Shown: positions 42,423 to 50,817, numbered from the stretch's first letter. The stretch is DNA of 64,000 bases from Ruminococcus gauvreauii (GCF_025151995.1 NZ_CP102290.1:806001-870000), one strand, 5' to 3'. Notes: a model not told the origin generated them from the sequence alone. Numbers and translations are program-made.

Positions 42423-43382
42423 TCATTCCTCACCGGGATTCAGCTGCAATCCCAGTTCTTTTAACTTAGCCAACACTTCTTCCAGAGATTTGCGTCCCAG
42501 ATTGCGGACTTTCATCATATCCTCCGAAGTTCTGTTGCATAATTCTTCTACCGTATTGATACCGGCTCTCTTCAGACAGTTGTAGGAACGAACAGACAGC
42601 TCGAGCTCGTCGATATTCATTTCCAAAACTTTTTCCTTCTCATGATCTTCCTTCTCAATCATGACCTCAGCGGTCTTTGCATTTTCAGAAAGGTCAATGA
42701 AGAGCTTCAGATGCTCACTCAACACTTTAGCCGCCAGACTGACAGCTTCATCCGGTGCAAGCGTACCCTTGGTGAACACATCAAGTGTCAGCTTATCATA
42801 ATCTGTGATCTGACCGACACGTGTGTTTTCCACTGTCAGATTTACACGCTCTACCGGAGTGTAGATAGAATCTATCGCGATGACGCCAATCGGCATGTCC
42901 TCGCTTTTTCCCTTGTCTGCACTGACGTAGCCGCGTCCTTTGGTAATAGTAAGTTCCATATACAGCTTGCTGTCCGCTCCGCCGTTCAGTGTAGCGATCG
43001 CAAGATCCGGATTCAGAATCTCAATATCCTGATCCGCCTGGATATCCGATGCATGGACAATGCCTTCACCTTCAAATTCAATGTAAGCAATTTTTGCCTC
43101 ATTTGTCTCGCTCGTGTTTCTGATCGCAAGACTCTTAAGGTTCATGATAATCTCGGTTACATCTTCTTTAACGCCCGGAATGGAACTGAATTCATGCAGA
43201 ACGCCTTCGATCTTTACCTGGCTGACAGCAGCTCCCGGAAGAGAAGAAAGCATAATTCTTCTCAGGGAATTGCCGAGTGTCGTACCATATCCTCTCTCGA
43301 GCGGTTCAACCACAAATTTACCATATTTTTTATCGTCTGAAATTTCAGTAATCTCGATTTTCGGTTTATTAAAATCAAACAC
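42423..43382 (-). CDS. rpoA: RNA polymerase alpha subunit
   Basis: 319 residues. N-terminal domain (1-~230) dimerises and nucleates RNA polymerase assembly (GYGTTLGNSLRRIMLSSLPG); C-terminal domain (~250-319, ELELSVRSYNCLKRAGINTV, MMKVRNLGRKSLEEV) binds UP elements and activators. GTG start (43380-43382) with AAGGAGGG 7 nt upstream; no nearer ATG fits. Standard alpha-operon location between rpsD and rplQ. Confidence 0.98.
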   Translation of the reverse strand: MFDFNKPKIEITEISDDKKYGKFVVEPLERGYGTTLGNSLRRIMLSSLPGAAVSQVKIEGVLHEFSSIPGVKEDVTEIIMNLKSLAIRNTSETNEAKIAYIEFEGEGIVHASDIQADQDIEILNPDLAIATLNGGADSKLYMELTITKGRGYVSADKGKSEDMPIGVIAIDSIYTPVERVNLTVENTRVGQITDYDKLTLDVFTKGTLAPDEAVSLAAKVLSEHLKLFIDLSENAKTAEVMIEKEDHEKEKVLEMNIDELELSVRSYNCLKRAGINTVEELCNRTSEDMMKVRNLGRKSLEEVLAKLKELGLQLNPGEE

Positions 43383-43449
43383 TGCAAGCCCTCCTTCTGG
43401 GTTAATATTTTGATTGAGGGTATCTTTTTTAAATGTTTATCCGATCGTA

Positions 43450-44043
43450 TTATTTGGAATACAGCTCGACGATAAGCATCTCGTTAACCGGAACATCAAT
43501 GACTTCTCTTGCAGGTAATTCTTTCACTGTACCAGTCAATGTTTCCTGATTTACATCCAGCCATTCCGGAACCAGTCTTCCGCCTGTAACTTCCAGAATA
43601 TCTTTGTATCTCTGAGATCCTTTGCATTTTTCTTTGATTTCAATCGTATCACCGGCTTTTACGAGATAAGACGGAATATTTACCTGTTTTCCGTTTACCA
43701 ATACATGCTTGTGGTCAACGATCTGTCTGGCTTCTCTTCTTGTTCTTGCAAAGCCAAGTCTGAAAATCACGTTATCAAGGCGTGTTTCCAGCATTGTCAT
43801 CAGATTCGCACCTGTCATACCTGGCATCTGGTCTGCTTTTTTATAGTAGTTTCTGAACGGTTTTTCCAGAACACCATAGATGAATTTTGCTTTCTGTTTT
43901 TCTCTTAACTGTGTACCGTATTCAGACATCTTACGGTTTGATCTTCTTAACTGTCTTGTTGATTTTTTATCGATTCCAAGATATACAGGATCCAGTCCGA
44001 GGGATCTGCATCTTTTCAGTACGGGTACTCTATTTACTGCCAT
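43450..44043 (-). CDS. rpsD: 30S ribosomal protein S4
   Basis: 197 residues: N-terminal domain with a single Cys12, so not the zinc-binding form, and a C-terminal S4 RNA-binding domain (METRLDNVIFRLGFARTRRE, VDHKHVLVNGKQVNIPS). S4 nucleates 16S assembly and often represses its operon. AGGAGG before the ATG; 18 bp after rpsK. Confidence 0.98.
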   Translation of the reverse strand: MAVNRVPVLKRCRSLGLDPVYLGIDKKSTRQLRRSNRKMSEYGTQLREKQKAKFIYGVLEKPFRNYYKKADQMPGMTGANLMTMLETRLDNVIFRLGFARTRREARQIVDHKHVLVNGKQVNIPSYLVKAGDTIEIKEKCKGSQRYKDILEVTGGRLVPEWLDVNQETLTGTVKELPAREVIDVPVNEMLIVELYSK

Positions 44044-44061
44044 ATTACTTAGACCTCCTGA

Positions 44062-44454
44062 TTAAACTCTTCTACGTTTTGGTGGACGACAACCGTTATG
44101 TGGTACCGGAGTTACGTCTTTGATGCTGGTTACTTCCAGTCCGCTTGCTGAGAGTGCACGGATTGCAGCTTCTCTGCCTGAACCAGGTCCTTTTACAAAT
44201 ACGTCAACTGTTTTCAAGCCATGTACCAGCGCTGCCTTTGTAGCAGTTTCTGCTGCCATCTGAGCTGCATAAGGAGTAGATTTTCTTGAACCTCTAAATC
44301 CCAGACCACCGGCACTTGCCCATGAAAGAGCGTTTCCTTCAGTATCAGTCAGCGTAACAATTGTGTTATTAAAAGATGACTGAATGTGTGCCTGTCCGCG
44401 TTCAACGTTTTTCTTAACACGACGTTTCGTCGTTTTCTTTGTCACTTTAGCCAT
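44062..44454 (-). CDS. rpsK: 30S ribosomal protein S11
   Basis: 130 residues of platform protein S11, which contacts mRNA near the E site. Typical AHIQSSFNNTIVTLTD, KSTPYAAQMAAE, GPGSGREAAIRAL and the C-terminal NGCRPPKRRRV. Its RBS (TAGGTTAG) is weak compared with its neighbours, and repeat-like sequence separates it from rpsM. Confidence 0.98.
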   Translation of the reverse strand: MAKVTKKTTKRRVKKNVERGQAHIQSSFNNTIVTLTDTEGNALSWASAGGLGFRGSRKSTPYAAQMAAETATKAALVHGLKTVDVFVKGPGSGREAAIRALSASGLEVTSIKDVTPVPHNGCRPPKRRRV

Positions 44455-44460
44455 AATAAA

Positions 44461-44605
44461 AAACTAACCTACACTTTCTCTTAATTATTGGAAGCTCGAT
44501 TCACTAAATTCGACCTTCGCCTACGGCTCGTTCTCATTAAGTTCCTTCGAGCAAAGTTCGTACTAACCTCAAGCTGCGCTTATCAGCTTGCTTTCGCTAA
44601 GTACT
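44461..44605 (-). repeat. Repeat-like spacer between rpsM and rpsK
   Basis: Contains short, repeatedly used words also found in four other spacers of this region: on the minus strand CTTAGCGAAAGCAAGC, ACTTAATGAGAACGAGCC, AGGCGAAGG and GAATTTAGTGAATCGAGC. No ORF or clear terminator. It expands a gap that is normally about 20 nt. Confidence 0.55.
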
Positions 44606-44611
44606 CTACTT

Positions 44612-44980
44612 TTACTTTTTCTTATTTGCAACAGTTCTCTTCGGACCTTTACGTGTTCTTGCATTTGTCTTTGTCTTCTGTCCACGAACAGGAAGTCCTT
44701 TTCTATGACGAATACCTCTGTAGCATCCGATTTCCTGCAGACGTTTGATATTCAGAGCGATCTCTCTTCTCAGATCACCTTCCACTGTCTGGGTCTCTTC
44801 GATTACTACGCTGATTCTCTTTACTTCTTCGTCAGTTAAATCTCTTACTCGAGTATCCGGATTCACATTTGCTTCTTTCAGGATGCGGTCAGCACTTGTT
44901 CTGCCGATTCCATAGATATAAGTTAATCCGATTTCCACACGTTTGTCTCTTGGTAAGTCTACACCAGCTATACGAGCCAT
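44612..44980 (-). CDS. rpsM: 30S ribosomal protein S13
   Basis: 122 residues. S13 in the 30S head contacts P-site tRNA and forms intersubunit bridges. MARIAGVDLPRDKRVEIGLT, YIYGIGRTSADRIL and the basic RHRKGLPVRGQKTKTNART are standard. GGAGG precedes the ATG. Separated from rpmJ by an unusual 466-nt gap. Confidence 0.98.
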   Translation of the reverse strand: MARIAGVDLPRDKRVEIGLTYIYGIGRTSADRILKEANVNPDTRVRDLTDEEVKRISVVIEETQTVEGDLRREIALNIKRLQEIGCYRGIRHRKGLPVRGQKTKTNARTRKGPKRTVANKKK

Positions 44981-45295
44981 GTATTATTCCTCCATTTTCT
45001 GTTTCCGATCCATAAAATACACGCAGCTCCTGCAAAACAGGCCTGAAATGTGTGCGCAACCCCATGAATCCTCGTTAATATTTTCCTAACTGGGATGCCG
45101 GTATGCAAGCATCCAGCCATGCCGCTAAACGCATGACCTTTCCGGAGCCGACGGGGCACCGGTATTAAGCAATATTATACGTGATACTCTCACAATAATA
45201 TTAGTAACAGCCTGAACAACTCTTCCGGGTGGTTCCAAACTGCAGCCGCACGTTAAAAGTGCAAATGTAGTTTCATTTTACACTTGCATCTGAAG

Positions 45296-45318
45296 TTCGA
45301 ATCACTTCGTAATTCGAA
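45296..45318. repeat. Hairpin copy 1 in the rpmJ-rpsM spacer
   Basis: Minus-strand TTCGAATTAC pairs with GTGATTCGAA around a 3-nt loop, allowing one G-U pair. Confidence 0.55.
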
Positions 45319-45370
45319 CAGGTGATTCACTAAGTTCGTACTGCGCTTGCGCTTGTACAGCATAAGGAGC

Positions 45371-45393
45371 TTCGAATCAACAGATGATTCGAA
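45371..45393. repeat. Hairpin copy 2 in the rpmJ-rpsM spacer
   Basis: TTCGAATCA and TGATTCGAA are perfect 9-bp arms around 5 nt. Copy 2 lies 75 bp from copy 1 and both follow the same flanking words (CCTG then the hairpin), so this is a duplicated unit. Confidence 0.55.
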
Positions 45394-45446
45394 CAGGCTT
45401 CCCACTAAAATTCGTACTGCGCCTGCGGTTTGTACTCATTAAGTGG

Positions 45447-45560
45447 TCAGCCTTGTCTCTGTTTGTGTTTTGGATTCTCGCAGATTACTCTGATACTACC
45501 TTTTCTTTTAATGATCTTACATTTTTCACAAATAGGTTTAACAGATGATCTTACTTTCAT
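45447..45560 (-). CDS. rpmJ: 50S ribosomal protein L36
   Basis: 37 residues: MKVRSSVKPICEKCKIIK, then IRVICENPKHKQRQG. The zinc ligands Cys11, Cys14, Cys27 and His32 are all kept. L36 binds 23S domains II and V. AAGGAGG lies upstream of the ATG at 45560. It appears to be the first gene of the alpha transcript, 71 bp after a predicted promoter. Confidence 0.97.
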   Translation of the reverse strand: MKVRSSVKPICEKCKIIKRKGSIRVICENPKHKQRQG

Positions 45561-45630
45561 TGGAATCCTCCTTTCCTTTCTGTGTTTCTACAGTGGGCAC
45601 AGACTTGCCGTGCACAAAAGTTCGTTTTAT

Positions 45631-45659
45631 AGTATAACACTGCATACTGTATTATGCAA
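45631..45659 (-). promoter_or_regulatory. Predicted promoter of the rpmJ-rpsM-rpsK-rpsD-rpoA-rplQ unit
   Basis: Minus-strand TTGCAT (45654-45659) and TATACT (45631-45636), 17-bp spacer, just after the transporter stop codon. GCATA and TATGC form a short inverted repeat within the spacer. Confidence 0.6.
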
Positions 45660-45686
45660 GCAATTTTTAACGTTTTTGCAACTTTT

Positions 45687-46871
45687 TTACTCTGTTTTCG
45701 CGTCTGCGACAAAACTCTGGTCTACAGTGATCACACATTGGTACCTCGAGTCTTTTTTGTGCATGGCTGTCTTGATTTTGTGTACTAATCTTTCACGATT
45801 CTCCTGTGTGTAACTGTGTGGTACAACAACATCAAAGATCAGATTGACCTGTTTCTTCCCGTGCACCATCCGAAAATCATGGAAGCTCAAAGACTCGTCG
45901 ATCAGCCAGAGAATCTCTTCCACTTCCCCCCTCACCGCGAGGATCGCTTCGTCCTCAACTGCCAGCGGGTCCATGTGAATGACAAGAAATATACCGAGTT
46001 TTTTTGCTGCATCCCGCTCTATCCTGTCGATGATCTCATGTGATTCTTCAATGTCCACATCGCGGGGGACTTCCGCGTGGATTGTAGCCATGCTTTTGTT
46101 TGGTCCGTAATTGTGCACGATCAGATCATGCGTCCCCACAATGCCGTCATAACTTTCGACCAGTTCAGTAATAGCCTGGTACAGTTTCGGATCCACAGCC
46201 TCCCCGATCAGCGGTTCCAGTGTATCCTTTACGATAGAAACCCCGGACCACATGACAACCAGAGAGACCACAAGTCCTGCGACCGCATCAATATTGACGC
46301 CTGCAAATGCGCAGATCAGTATCGAAACGATCGTCGCGGAGGTCGTGATCACATCCCCCATGGAGTCGGCGGCAGTGGCCAGCATCACTTTTGAGTCGAT
46401 GCGTTTTCCCAGCCTGCGGTTAAAATGCGCCATCCAGAATTTCACGCCCACAGAGAGTACCAGAATCAAAAATGGAATCAGTTCGAATGTAATGTCTTCC
46501 GGATTCTGCAGCTTCACAATACTGCTCTTGAAAAAAGAAAATCCAACCTGTATTACCAGAAACGCCACGATAAAAGCCGCAATGTATTCCATTCGTCCAT
46601 GTCCGAAAGGATGTTCGTCATCCGCCGGCTTACTTGCCATCTTGACACCCACAAAACTGATCACAGAGGATGCGGCATCCGACAGGTTATTGAACGCATC
46701 AGCCATAACCGCAATACTGTGCATGAAAATGCCGATTCCGAGTTTTGCAGCAAACAGCAGTACGTTGCACAGTATCCCGACGATGCTCACGAGGACTCCG
46801 TATGAGGTTCTGACTGCAGGATCCTGGACCCTGTCACTGTTTTTCACAAACTTCTTAACTAAAAAATCCAT
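45687..46871 (-). CDS. Cation diffusion facilitator, predicted Mn2+ type
   Basis: 394 residues: six membrane helices (~30-215), then a long cytoplasmic part with two ferredoxin-like halves (LIVHNYGPNKSMATIHAEVP, and the extra ~80-residue end RMVHGKKQVNLIFDVVVPHS). The transport site is N-x3-D in ADAFNNLSDAAS (helix 2) and D-x3-D in ADSMGDVIT (helix 5), the NDDD pattern of MntE-like manganese exporters rather than the HDHD of zinc exporters. It interrupts infA and rpmJ, which normally adjoin. AAGGG precedes the ATG, and no separate promoter was found in the 65-bp gap to infA. Confidence 0.88.
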   Translation of the reverse strand: MDFLVKKFVKNSDRVQDPAVRTSYGVLVSIVGILCNVLLFAAKLGIGIFMHSIAVMADAFNNLSDAASSVISFVGVKMASKPADDEHPFGHGRMEYIAAFIVAFLVIQVGFSFFKSSIVKLQNPEDITFELIPFLILVLSVGVKFWMAHFNRRLGKRIDSKVMLATAADSMGDVITTSATIVSILICAFAGVNIDAVAGLVVSLVVMWSGVSIVKDTLEPLIGEAVDPKLYQAITELVESYDGIVGTHDLIVHNYGPNKSMATIHAEVPRDVDIEESHEIIDRIERDAAKKLGIFLVIHMDPLAVEDEAILAVRGEVEEILWLIDESLSFHDFRMVHGKKQVNLIFDVVVPHSYTQENRERLVHKIKTAMHKKDSRYQCVITVDQSFVADAKTE

Positions 46872-46885
46872 CTTTACCCTTCTCT

Positions 46886-46922
46886 TAAAAAAGTGACACC
46901 TTACAGCTGTAAAGTATCACTT
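46886..46922 (-). terminator. Terminator after infA, ahead of the cation transporter
   Basis: On the minus strand AAGTGATACTTTACAG pairs with CTGTAAGGTGTCACTT using two G-U pairs, followed by TTTTTTAAG. The G-U pairs work only in the minus-strand RNA, which supports a real RNA hairpin in that direction. Confidence 0.75.
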
Positions 46923-46936
46923 CCCATTTCTTCCTC

Positions 46937-47155
46937 TTATTTATCTCTCCATATGATTCTGCCTTTCGTCAGGTCATACGGCGACAGTTCAATCGTTACC
47001 TTGTCACCCGGCAGGATACGGATAAAATGCATGCGCAGTTTACCGCTGATATGAGCCAGAACCACATGCTTATTTTCAAGTTCAACCTTAAACATGGCAT
47101 TAGGTAATTTTTCCAATACCACACCTTCTACTTCAATTACATCAGCCTTTGACAT
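46937..47155 (-). CDS. infA: Translation initiation factor IF-1
   Basis: 72 residues, one OB fold. SKADVIEVEGVVLEKLPNAM, FKVELENKHVVLAHISGK and the end of the factor YDLTKGRIIWRDK are standard. IF-1 blocks the A site during initiation. TAGGAGG precedes the ATG; 10 bp after the KOW gene; followed by a terminator. Confidence 0.98.
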   Translation of the reverse strand: MSKADVIEVEGVVLEKLPNAMFKVELENKHVVLAHISGKLRMHFIRILPGDKVTIELSPYDLTKGRIIWRDK

Positions 47156-47165
47156 TTCTTACCTC

Positions 47166-47435
47166 CTAGATATTCGCTTCCTTCAATTTAATGGCCCTTT
47201 TGATATCTTCATCCCGCAGTCCGCAGCGGGAATCCATTCTATCCTGTATGAGTGCTGAAATATGATAATCTACCTGAACATGACACTTTCTCTTCTTCTT
47301 TGGTGTATCCAGCAGGCGGTTTTTTCCGTCCGCCAGATATACATATTCCTCATCTGTGCACAATATGATATATAATCTGCCTTTATCATGTCCAGCCAGA
47401 GACCTGGCGAACATGCCTTTAGATAATTCTCTCAT
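47166..47435 (-). CDS. KOW-domain RNA-binding protein (L14e-like)
   Basis: 89 residues with a KOW fold: KGMFARSLAGHDKGRLYIIL, VYLADGKNRLLDTPKKKR, then a charged C-terminal part ending KLKEANI. Clostridia commonly carry this gene between map and infA; it is named after eukaryotic L14e by similarity only. A ribosome-associated role is inferred from context. AGAGAGGAT precedes the ATG. Confidence 0.85.
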   Translation of the reverse strand: MRELSKGMFARSLAGHDKGRLYIILCTDEEYVYLADGKNRLLDTPKKKRKCHVQVDYHISALIQDRMDSRCGLRDEDIKRAIKLKEANI

Positions 47436-47455
47436 ATAATCCTCTCTCAGACGGG

Positions 47456-47567
47456 TGTGCTCCCGAATCCACGCTCATGCCGTGCATTCGCTCAGATTCG
47501 GGGGCAGCCTCGCACTAAGCTCATGCTGTGCCTAGCGGCTTGCATTCGCTTAGTTGCTTTCGGCCAG
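47456..47567 (-). repeat. Repeat sequence covering the end of map and the map-KOW spacer
   Basis: The minus strand reads GCCGAAAGCAACTAAGCGAA from inside map, matching the block that follows the stops of rpsN and rpsH. Here it encodes the last four residues (A-E-S-N) and the TAA of map. Further on GCTTAGTGCGAGGC recurs, then CCCGAATC and GATTCGGG arms (47462-47502). Confidence 0.55.
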
Positions 47568-48311
47568 CGTCAGAAGTTCCGGTTCTCCCTCTGTGATCAG
47601 CACTGTATTTTCATAATGTGCCGACCATGAGCCGTCTTCCGTCACAACAGTCCAGTCATCATCCAGCCAGCAGACATCCGCGCGTCCCATATTGATCATG
47701 GGCTCAATTGCCAGGGTCATTCCCGGCTGCAATCGAAGTCCTCTGCGTTTTTGTGCAAAATTAGGTATCTGTGGGTCTTCATGCAGGCTGCTGCCTATAC
47801 CATGGCCTACGAGATCCGTTACTACACCATAACCGAAACTCTCCGCATATGCACCGATCGCAGCGGAAATTTCATTTAAATGATGTCCTGCCTTTGCGTA
47901 TTTAATTCCTTCAAAAAAGCTCTGTCTGGTAACGTCCACCAGCTTCCTGGCCTCCGCACTGATCTCACCGACCGCATGCGTGCGGGCAGCATCAGAATGA
48001 TATCCCTTATAGATCAGACCGGCATCCAGGCTCACAATATCACCCTCCTGAAGGATCCTGTCTTTTCTTGGAATTCCATGTACGACTTCATCATTCACAG
48101 AAACACAGATCGAAGCCGGAAATCCGTTGTAATTCAAAAAGTTGGGTACACAGCCATAACTGCGGATGAGTTCTTCTCCCAGATGGTCGATATCCCAAGT
48201 TGATATTCCCGGCCGAATGGCTTTCGCCAGTTCATCATGAACCAGCTCCAGCAGACGGCCGGCTTCTCTCATCAGTTCAATTTCTTTTAAAGATTTAATT
48301 GTAACCGACAT
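47550..48311 (-). CDS. map: Methionine aminopeptidase type I
   Basis: 253 residues. Removes the initiator Met from new proteins using two metal ions. Ligands appear in VSLDAGLIYKGYHSDAARTH (two Asp), GHGIGSSLHEDPQIP (His), AIEPMINMG (Glu) and TVVTEDGSWSAHYENT (Glu). Start at 48311: GGGAG 6 nt upstream and position immediately after adk; the longer frame to 48371 lies inside adk. Its 3' end is formed by repeat-like sequence, so the C-terminal four residues may be recent. Confidence 0.97.
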   Translation of the reverse strand: MSVTIKSLKEIELMREAGRLLELVHDELAKAIRPGISTWDIDHLGEELIRSYGCVPNFLNYNGFPASICVSVNDEVVHGIPRKDRILQEGDIVSLDAGLIYKGYHSDAARTHAVGEISAEARKLVDVTRQSFFEGIKYAKAGHHLNEISAAIGAYAESFGYGVVTDLVGHGIGSSLHEDPQIPNFAQKRRGLRLQPGMTLAIEPMINMGRADVCWLDDDWTVVTEDGSWSAHYENTVLITEGEPELLTLAESN

Positions 48312-48312
48312 A

Positions 48313-48957
48313 TTACGCTCCCAAAATTTTACAGATGGCCTCAAATACAGTATCCATCGGTTGTGTACCATCTACTTCCACCAGCACTTTTTCAGCTGTG
48401 TAGAAATCGATCAGCGGCTGTGTCTGATCATGATAAACATCCAGACGTTTTTTAACTGTCTCCGGTTTGTCATCATCTCTCAGTATCAATTTTGCTCCGC
48501 AGACATCGCAGATCCCTGCGATCTTCGGCGGTATATTCTCCTTGTGATAAGTCGCGCCGCACGCAGGGCATGCTCTTCTTCCGCCCATACGGTTCACGAT
48601 ATTCTCATCCGGTACTTCAATATTGATCGCATAGTCAATGCTTTCTCCCAACGCTTTTAAAGCGGACTGAAGGCTCTCTGCCTGCGGAATGGTCCTTGGG
48701 AATCCATCCAGAACGTAGCCGTTTGCACAGTCCTCCTGTTTCACACGGTCAACGACAAGGTCACACACCAGTTCATCCGGAACCAGCAGCCCCTGATCCA
48801 TGTATGTCTTTGCCTTGTTGCCAAGCTCTGTCCCTTTTTTGATATTTGCACGGAAAATGTCTCCGGTGGAAATATGCGGAATCTGATATTTTGCAGCTAT
48901 CTTCTTTGCCTGTGTTCCCTTGCCTGCCCCTGGTGCTCCTAACATAATAATCTTCAT
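48313..48957 (-). CDS. adk: Adenylate kinase, zinc-type
   Basis: 214 residues. Converts ATP and AMP to two ADP. GAPGAGKGTQA (P-loop), DGFPRTIPQAE and the LID with four cysteines (CPACGATYH, CDVCG), indicating the zinc-binding Gram-positive form. GGAGAG precedes the ATG. Between secY and map as usual; its stop and the map start are one base apart. Confidence 0.98.
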   Translation of the reverse strand: MKIIMLGAPGAGKGTQAKKIAAKYQIPHISTGDIFRANIKKGTELGNKAKTYMDQGLLVPDELVCDLVVDRVKQEDCANGYVLDGFPRTIPQAESLQSALKALGESIDYAINIEVPDENIVNRMGGRRACPACGATYHKENIPPKIAGICDVCGAKLILRDDDKPETVKKRLDVYHDQTQPLIDFYTAEKVLVEVDGTQPMDTVFEAICKILGA

Positions 48958-49002
48958 AAGTATCTCTCCTTTTCTCTAATGGTCAATTACAGATACACGT
49001 TA

Positions 49003-49029
49003 AGGTTGCGGCGTGAAACGCCACAACCT
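49003..49029 (-). repeat. Hairpin between secY and adk
   Basis: On the minus strand AGGTTGTGGCG pairs with CGCCGCAACCT (one G-U pair) around a short loop. No T-run follows, so a processing or stability element is more likely than termination. Confidence 0.5.
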
Positions 49030-49037
49030 CCTATTGA

Positions 49038-50354
49038 TTACTCATTTAAAAAGCCTTTGTAATTTCTTACCAGCATCATGGATTCAATCTGTTTCAATGT
49101 TTCCAGGATAACACTGACGACAATGATCAGTGATGTTCCGCCGAAGGAAACATTTGCACCGAACACACCGTTAAAGAAGAACGGTATGACAGCAACGATC
49201 GTAAGCCCCGCTGCTCCGATGAAAATTACATAATTCAAAATCTGGTTTAAGTAGTCAACCGTCGGTTTTCCAGGACGGATACCTGGTACAAATCCACCCT
49301 GCTTTTTCATATTGTCCGCAACTTCCAACGGATTGAAAGTGATGGATGTATAGAAATAAGCAAAGAATATAACCAGTAAGATATAAACCACCAGACCGAT
49401 CGAATAAACCGGCTGATGTGGATTAAACCAGTTTCCAGAGTTTAATCCGGCAAGTATTTTGGATCCGATTCCCGTTCCTCCCGTCTTTCCAACAAATGAG
49501 GCGATAATCCCCGGAAAAGACATGATCGAAGACGCAAAGATGATCGGGATCACACCGGATGTATTCACTTTCAGCGGAATATGGGAGGACTGACCGCCCA
49601 CCATTTTTCTTCCCTGCATTTTCTTTGAATACTGAACCGGGATTTTCCTCATCGCTCCGTTCAGGATCAGGACCAGCAAAACAACTGCCAGAATGATCGC
49701 AATAATGATGATCGCTGCCAGGCCTGCTTTCGCAATGGATTTTCCTTTTACGAAGGATTCATACAGGTTCACCATATCACTTGGGATTCTGGAAATGATA
49801 TTGATAGCCAGCACAACAGAAATACCGTTGCCGACCCCCTTTTCATTGATCCGCTCCCCGACCCACATAAGAAACGCGGATCCTGCCGTCAATGCAACAA
49901 CAGCAACAACGACTTTTGCAAAATTCATATCCGGAATCAATCCCTTGTTTCCGAATCCGATTGCCATTGCGGTAGATTCAAACAAAGCCAGGCCTACCGT
50001 CAGGTATCTCGTAATCGCAGTAATTTTCTTCCGGCCCATTTCGCCGTCCTTCTGCATTTCCTCTAGCTTCGGGATAGCAATGGTCAGAAGCTGCATAATA
50101 ATGGATGAAGTAATGTATGGAGTGATATTCAACGCAAAAATTGACATTGAAGAGAACGAACCTCCCGTAAACGCATCCAGGAAATTGAATGCGTCTCCGG
50201 TCTGGCTCGAGAACCACTCTTTAAAATACTCACCGTTCATGCCCGGTACCGGTACCTGCGTGCCCAAACGCACAACCACCAGCATCAGGAATACATAAAA
50301 GATTCTCCGCCTTACGTCTTGAACTTTAAAAGCATTTTTGAGAGTCTTTAGCAT
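49038..50354 (-). CDS. secY: Protein translocase subunit SecY
   Basis: 438 residues, ten membrane helices forming the protein-conducting channel with SecE and SecG. VVRLGTQVPVPGMN, NITPYITSSIIMQLL and the cytoplasmic GFVPGIRPGKPT loop are diagnostic. Start codon overlaps the rplO stop by one base (TAATG), indicating translational coupling. Confidence 0.98.
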   Translation of the reverse strand: MLKTLKNAFKVQDVRRRIFYVFLMLVVVRLGTQVPVPGMNGEYFKEWFSSQTGDAFNFLDAFTGGSFSSMSIFALNITPYITSSIIMQLLTIAIPKLEEMQKDGEMGRKKITAITRYLTVGLALFESTAMAIGFGNKGLIPDMNFAKVVVAVVALTAGSAFLMWVGERINEKGVGNGISVVLAINIISRIPSDMVNLYESFVKGKSIAKAGLAAIIIIAIILAVVLLVLILNGAMRKIPVQYSKKMQGRKMVGGQSSHIPLKVNTSGVIPIIFASSIMSFPGIIASFVGKTGGTGIGSKILAGLNSGNWFNPHQPVYSIGLVVYILLVIFFAYFYTSITFNPLEVADNMKKQGGFVPGIRPGKPTVDYLNQILNYVIFIGAAGLTIVAVIPFFFNGVFGANVSFGGTSLIIVVSVILETLKQIESMMLVRNYKGFLNE

Positions 50355-50794
50355 TAGATCACCTCTACTGTTCCACCTGCGGCTTCAATTTTAGTCTTTG
50401 CACTCTCACTTACGGCATTGACCTTTACATTAAGTTTCTTTGTCAGTTCACCATAACCCAGAATCTTAACACCATCTTTCGGATTGGAAATCGCTCCGGA
50501 CTGCAACAGTGCCTCTACTGTCACATCAGAACCATCTTCAAATCTCTCCAGAACACTTACATTGATCGCAACGATATCCTTAGAGTTTCTGTTTGTGAAA
50601 CCTCTCTTCGGAATACGTCTGTATAAAGGCATCTGTCCACCTTCGAACCCAGGTCTTGGAGCTCCTGAACGGGCTTTCTGTCCTTTGTGGCCTTTGCCGG
50701 CTGTTTTACCGTTTCCCGAACCATGTCCACGGCCTCTGCGGAAATTATCACTTTGTCTGGAACCGTCTGCTGGTTTTAAATTTGATAAATCCAT
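50354..50794 (-). CDS. rplO: 50S ribosomal protein L15
   Basis: 146 residues. Glycine-rich basic N-terminus (GHGSGNGKTAGKGHKGQKAR) that threads through 23S rRNA, followed by a globular domain (DVTVEALLQSGAI, GVKILGYGELTKK). GGAGG precedes the ATG. Coupled to secY. Confidence 0.98.
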   Translation of the reverse strand: MDLSNLKPADGSRQSDNFRRGRGHGSGNGKTAGKGHKGQKARSGAPRPGFEGGQMPLYRRIPKRGFTNRNSKDIVAINVSVLERFEDGSDVTVEALLQSGAISNPKDGVKILGYGELTKKLNVKVNAVSESAKTKIEAAGGTVEVI

Positions 50795-50817
50795 TGTGGT
50801 ACCTCCTTTTCTCTAAA

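Larger units (their letters stand above)
44981..45446 (-). other. 466-nt non-coding spacer between rpmJ and rpsM
   Basis: No credible gene. It holds two similar blocks, each with CGCAGTACGAA, TTAGTG and CCTGTTCGAAT followed by a TTCGAA-based hairpin, a further hairpin at 45261-45289, and GGATGC/GCATCC pairing near 45080-45110. A 63-codon open frame (44968-45159) lacks an RBS and family features. A structured leader or repeat insertion is more likely. Confidence 0.5.

Noticed and set aside
44968..45159. 63-codon frame between rpmJ and rpsM
   Set aside because: No ribosome binding site, unusual composition, overlaps the rpsM start and inverted repeats.
45296..45393. GTTCGAATC motifs suggesting tRNA T-arms
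   Set aside because: No acceptor, D- or anticodon stem can be drawn; both copies are simple hairpins in a duplicated unit.
46886..46935. Mn-responsive yybP-ykoY riboswitch ahead of the cation transporter
   Set aside because: The gap to infA is 65 nt and contains one terminator hairpin; the two conserved loops of that riboswitch are not present.
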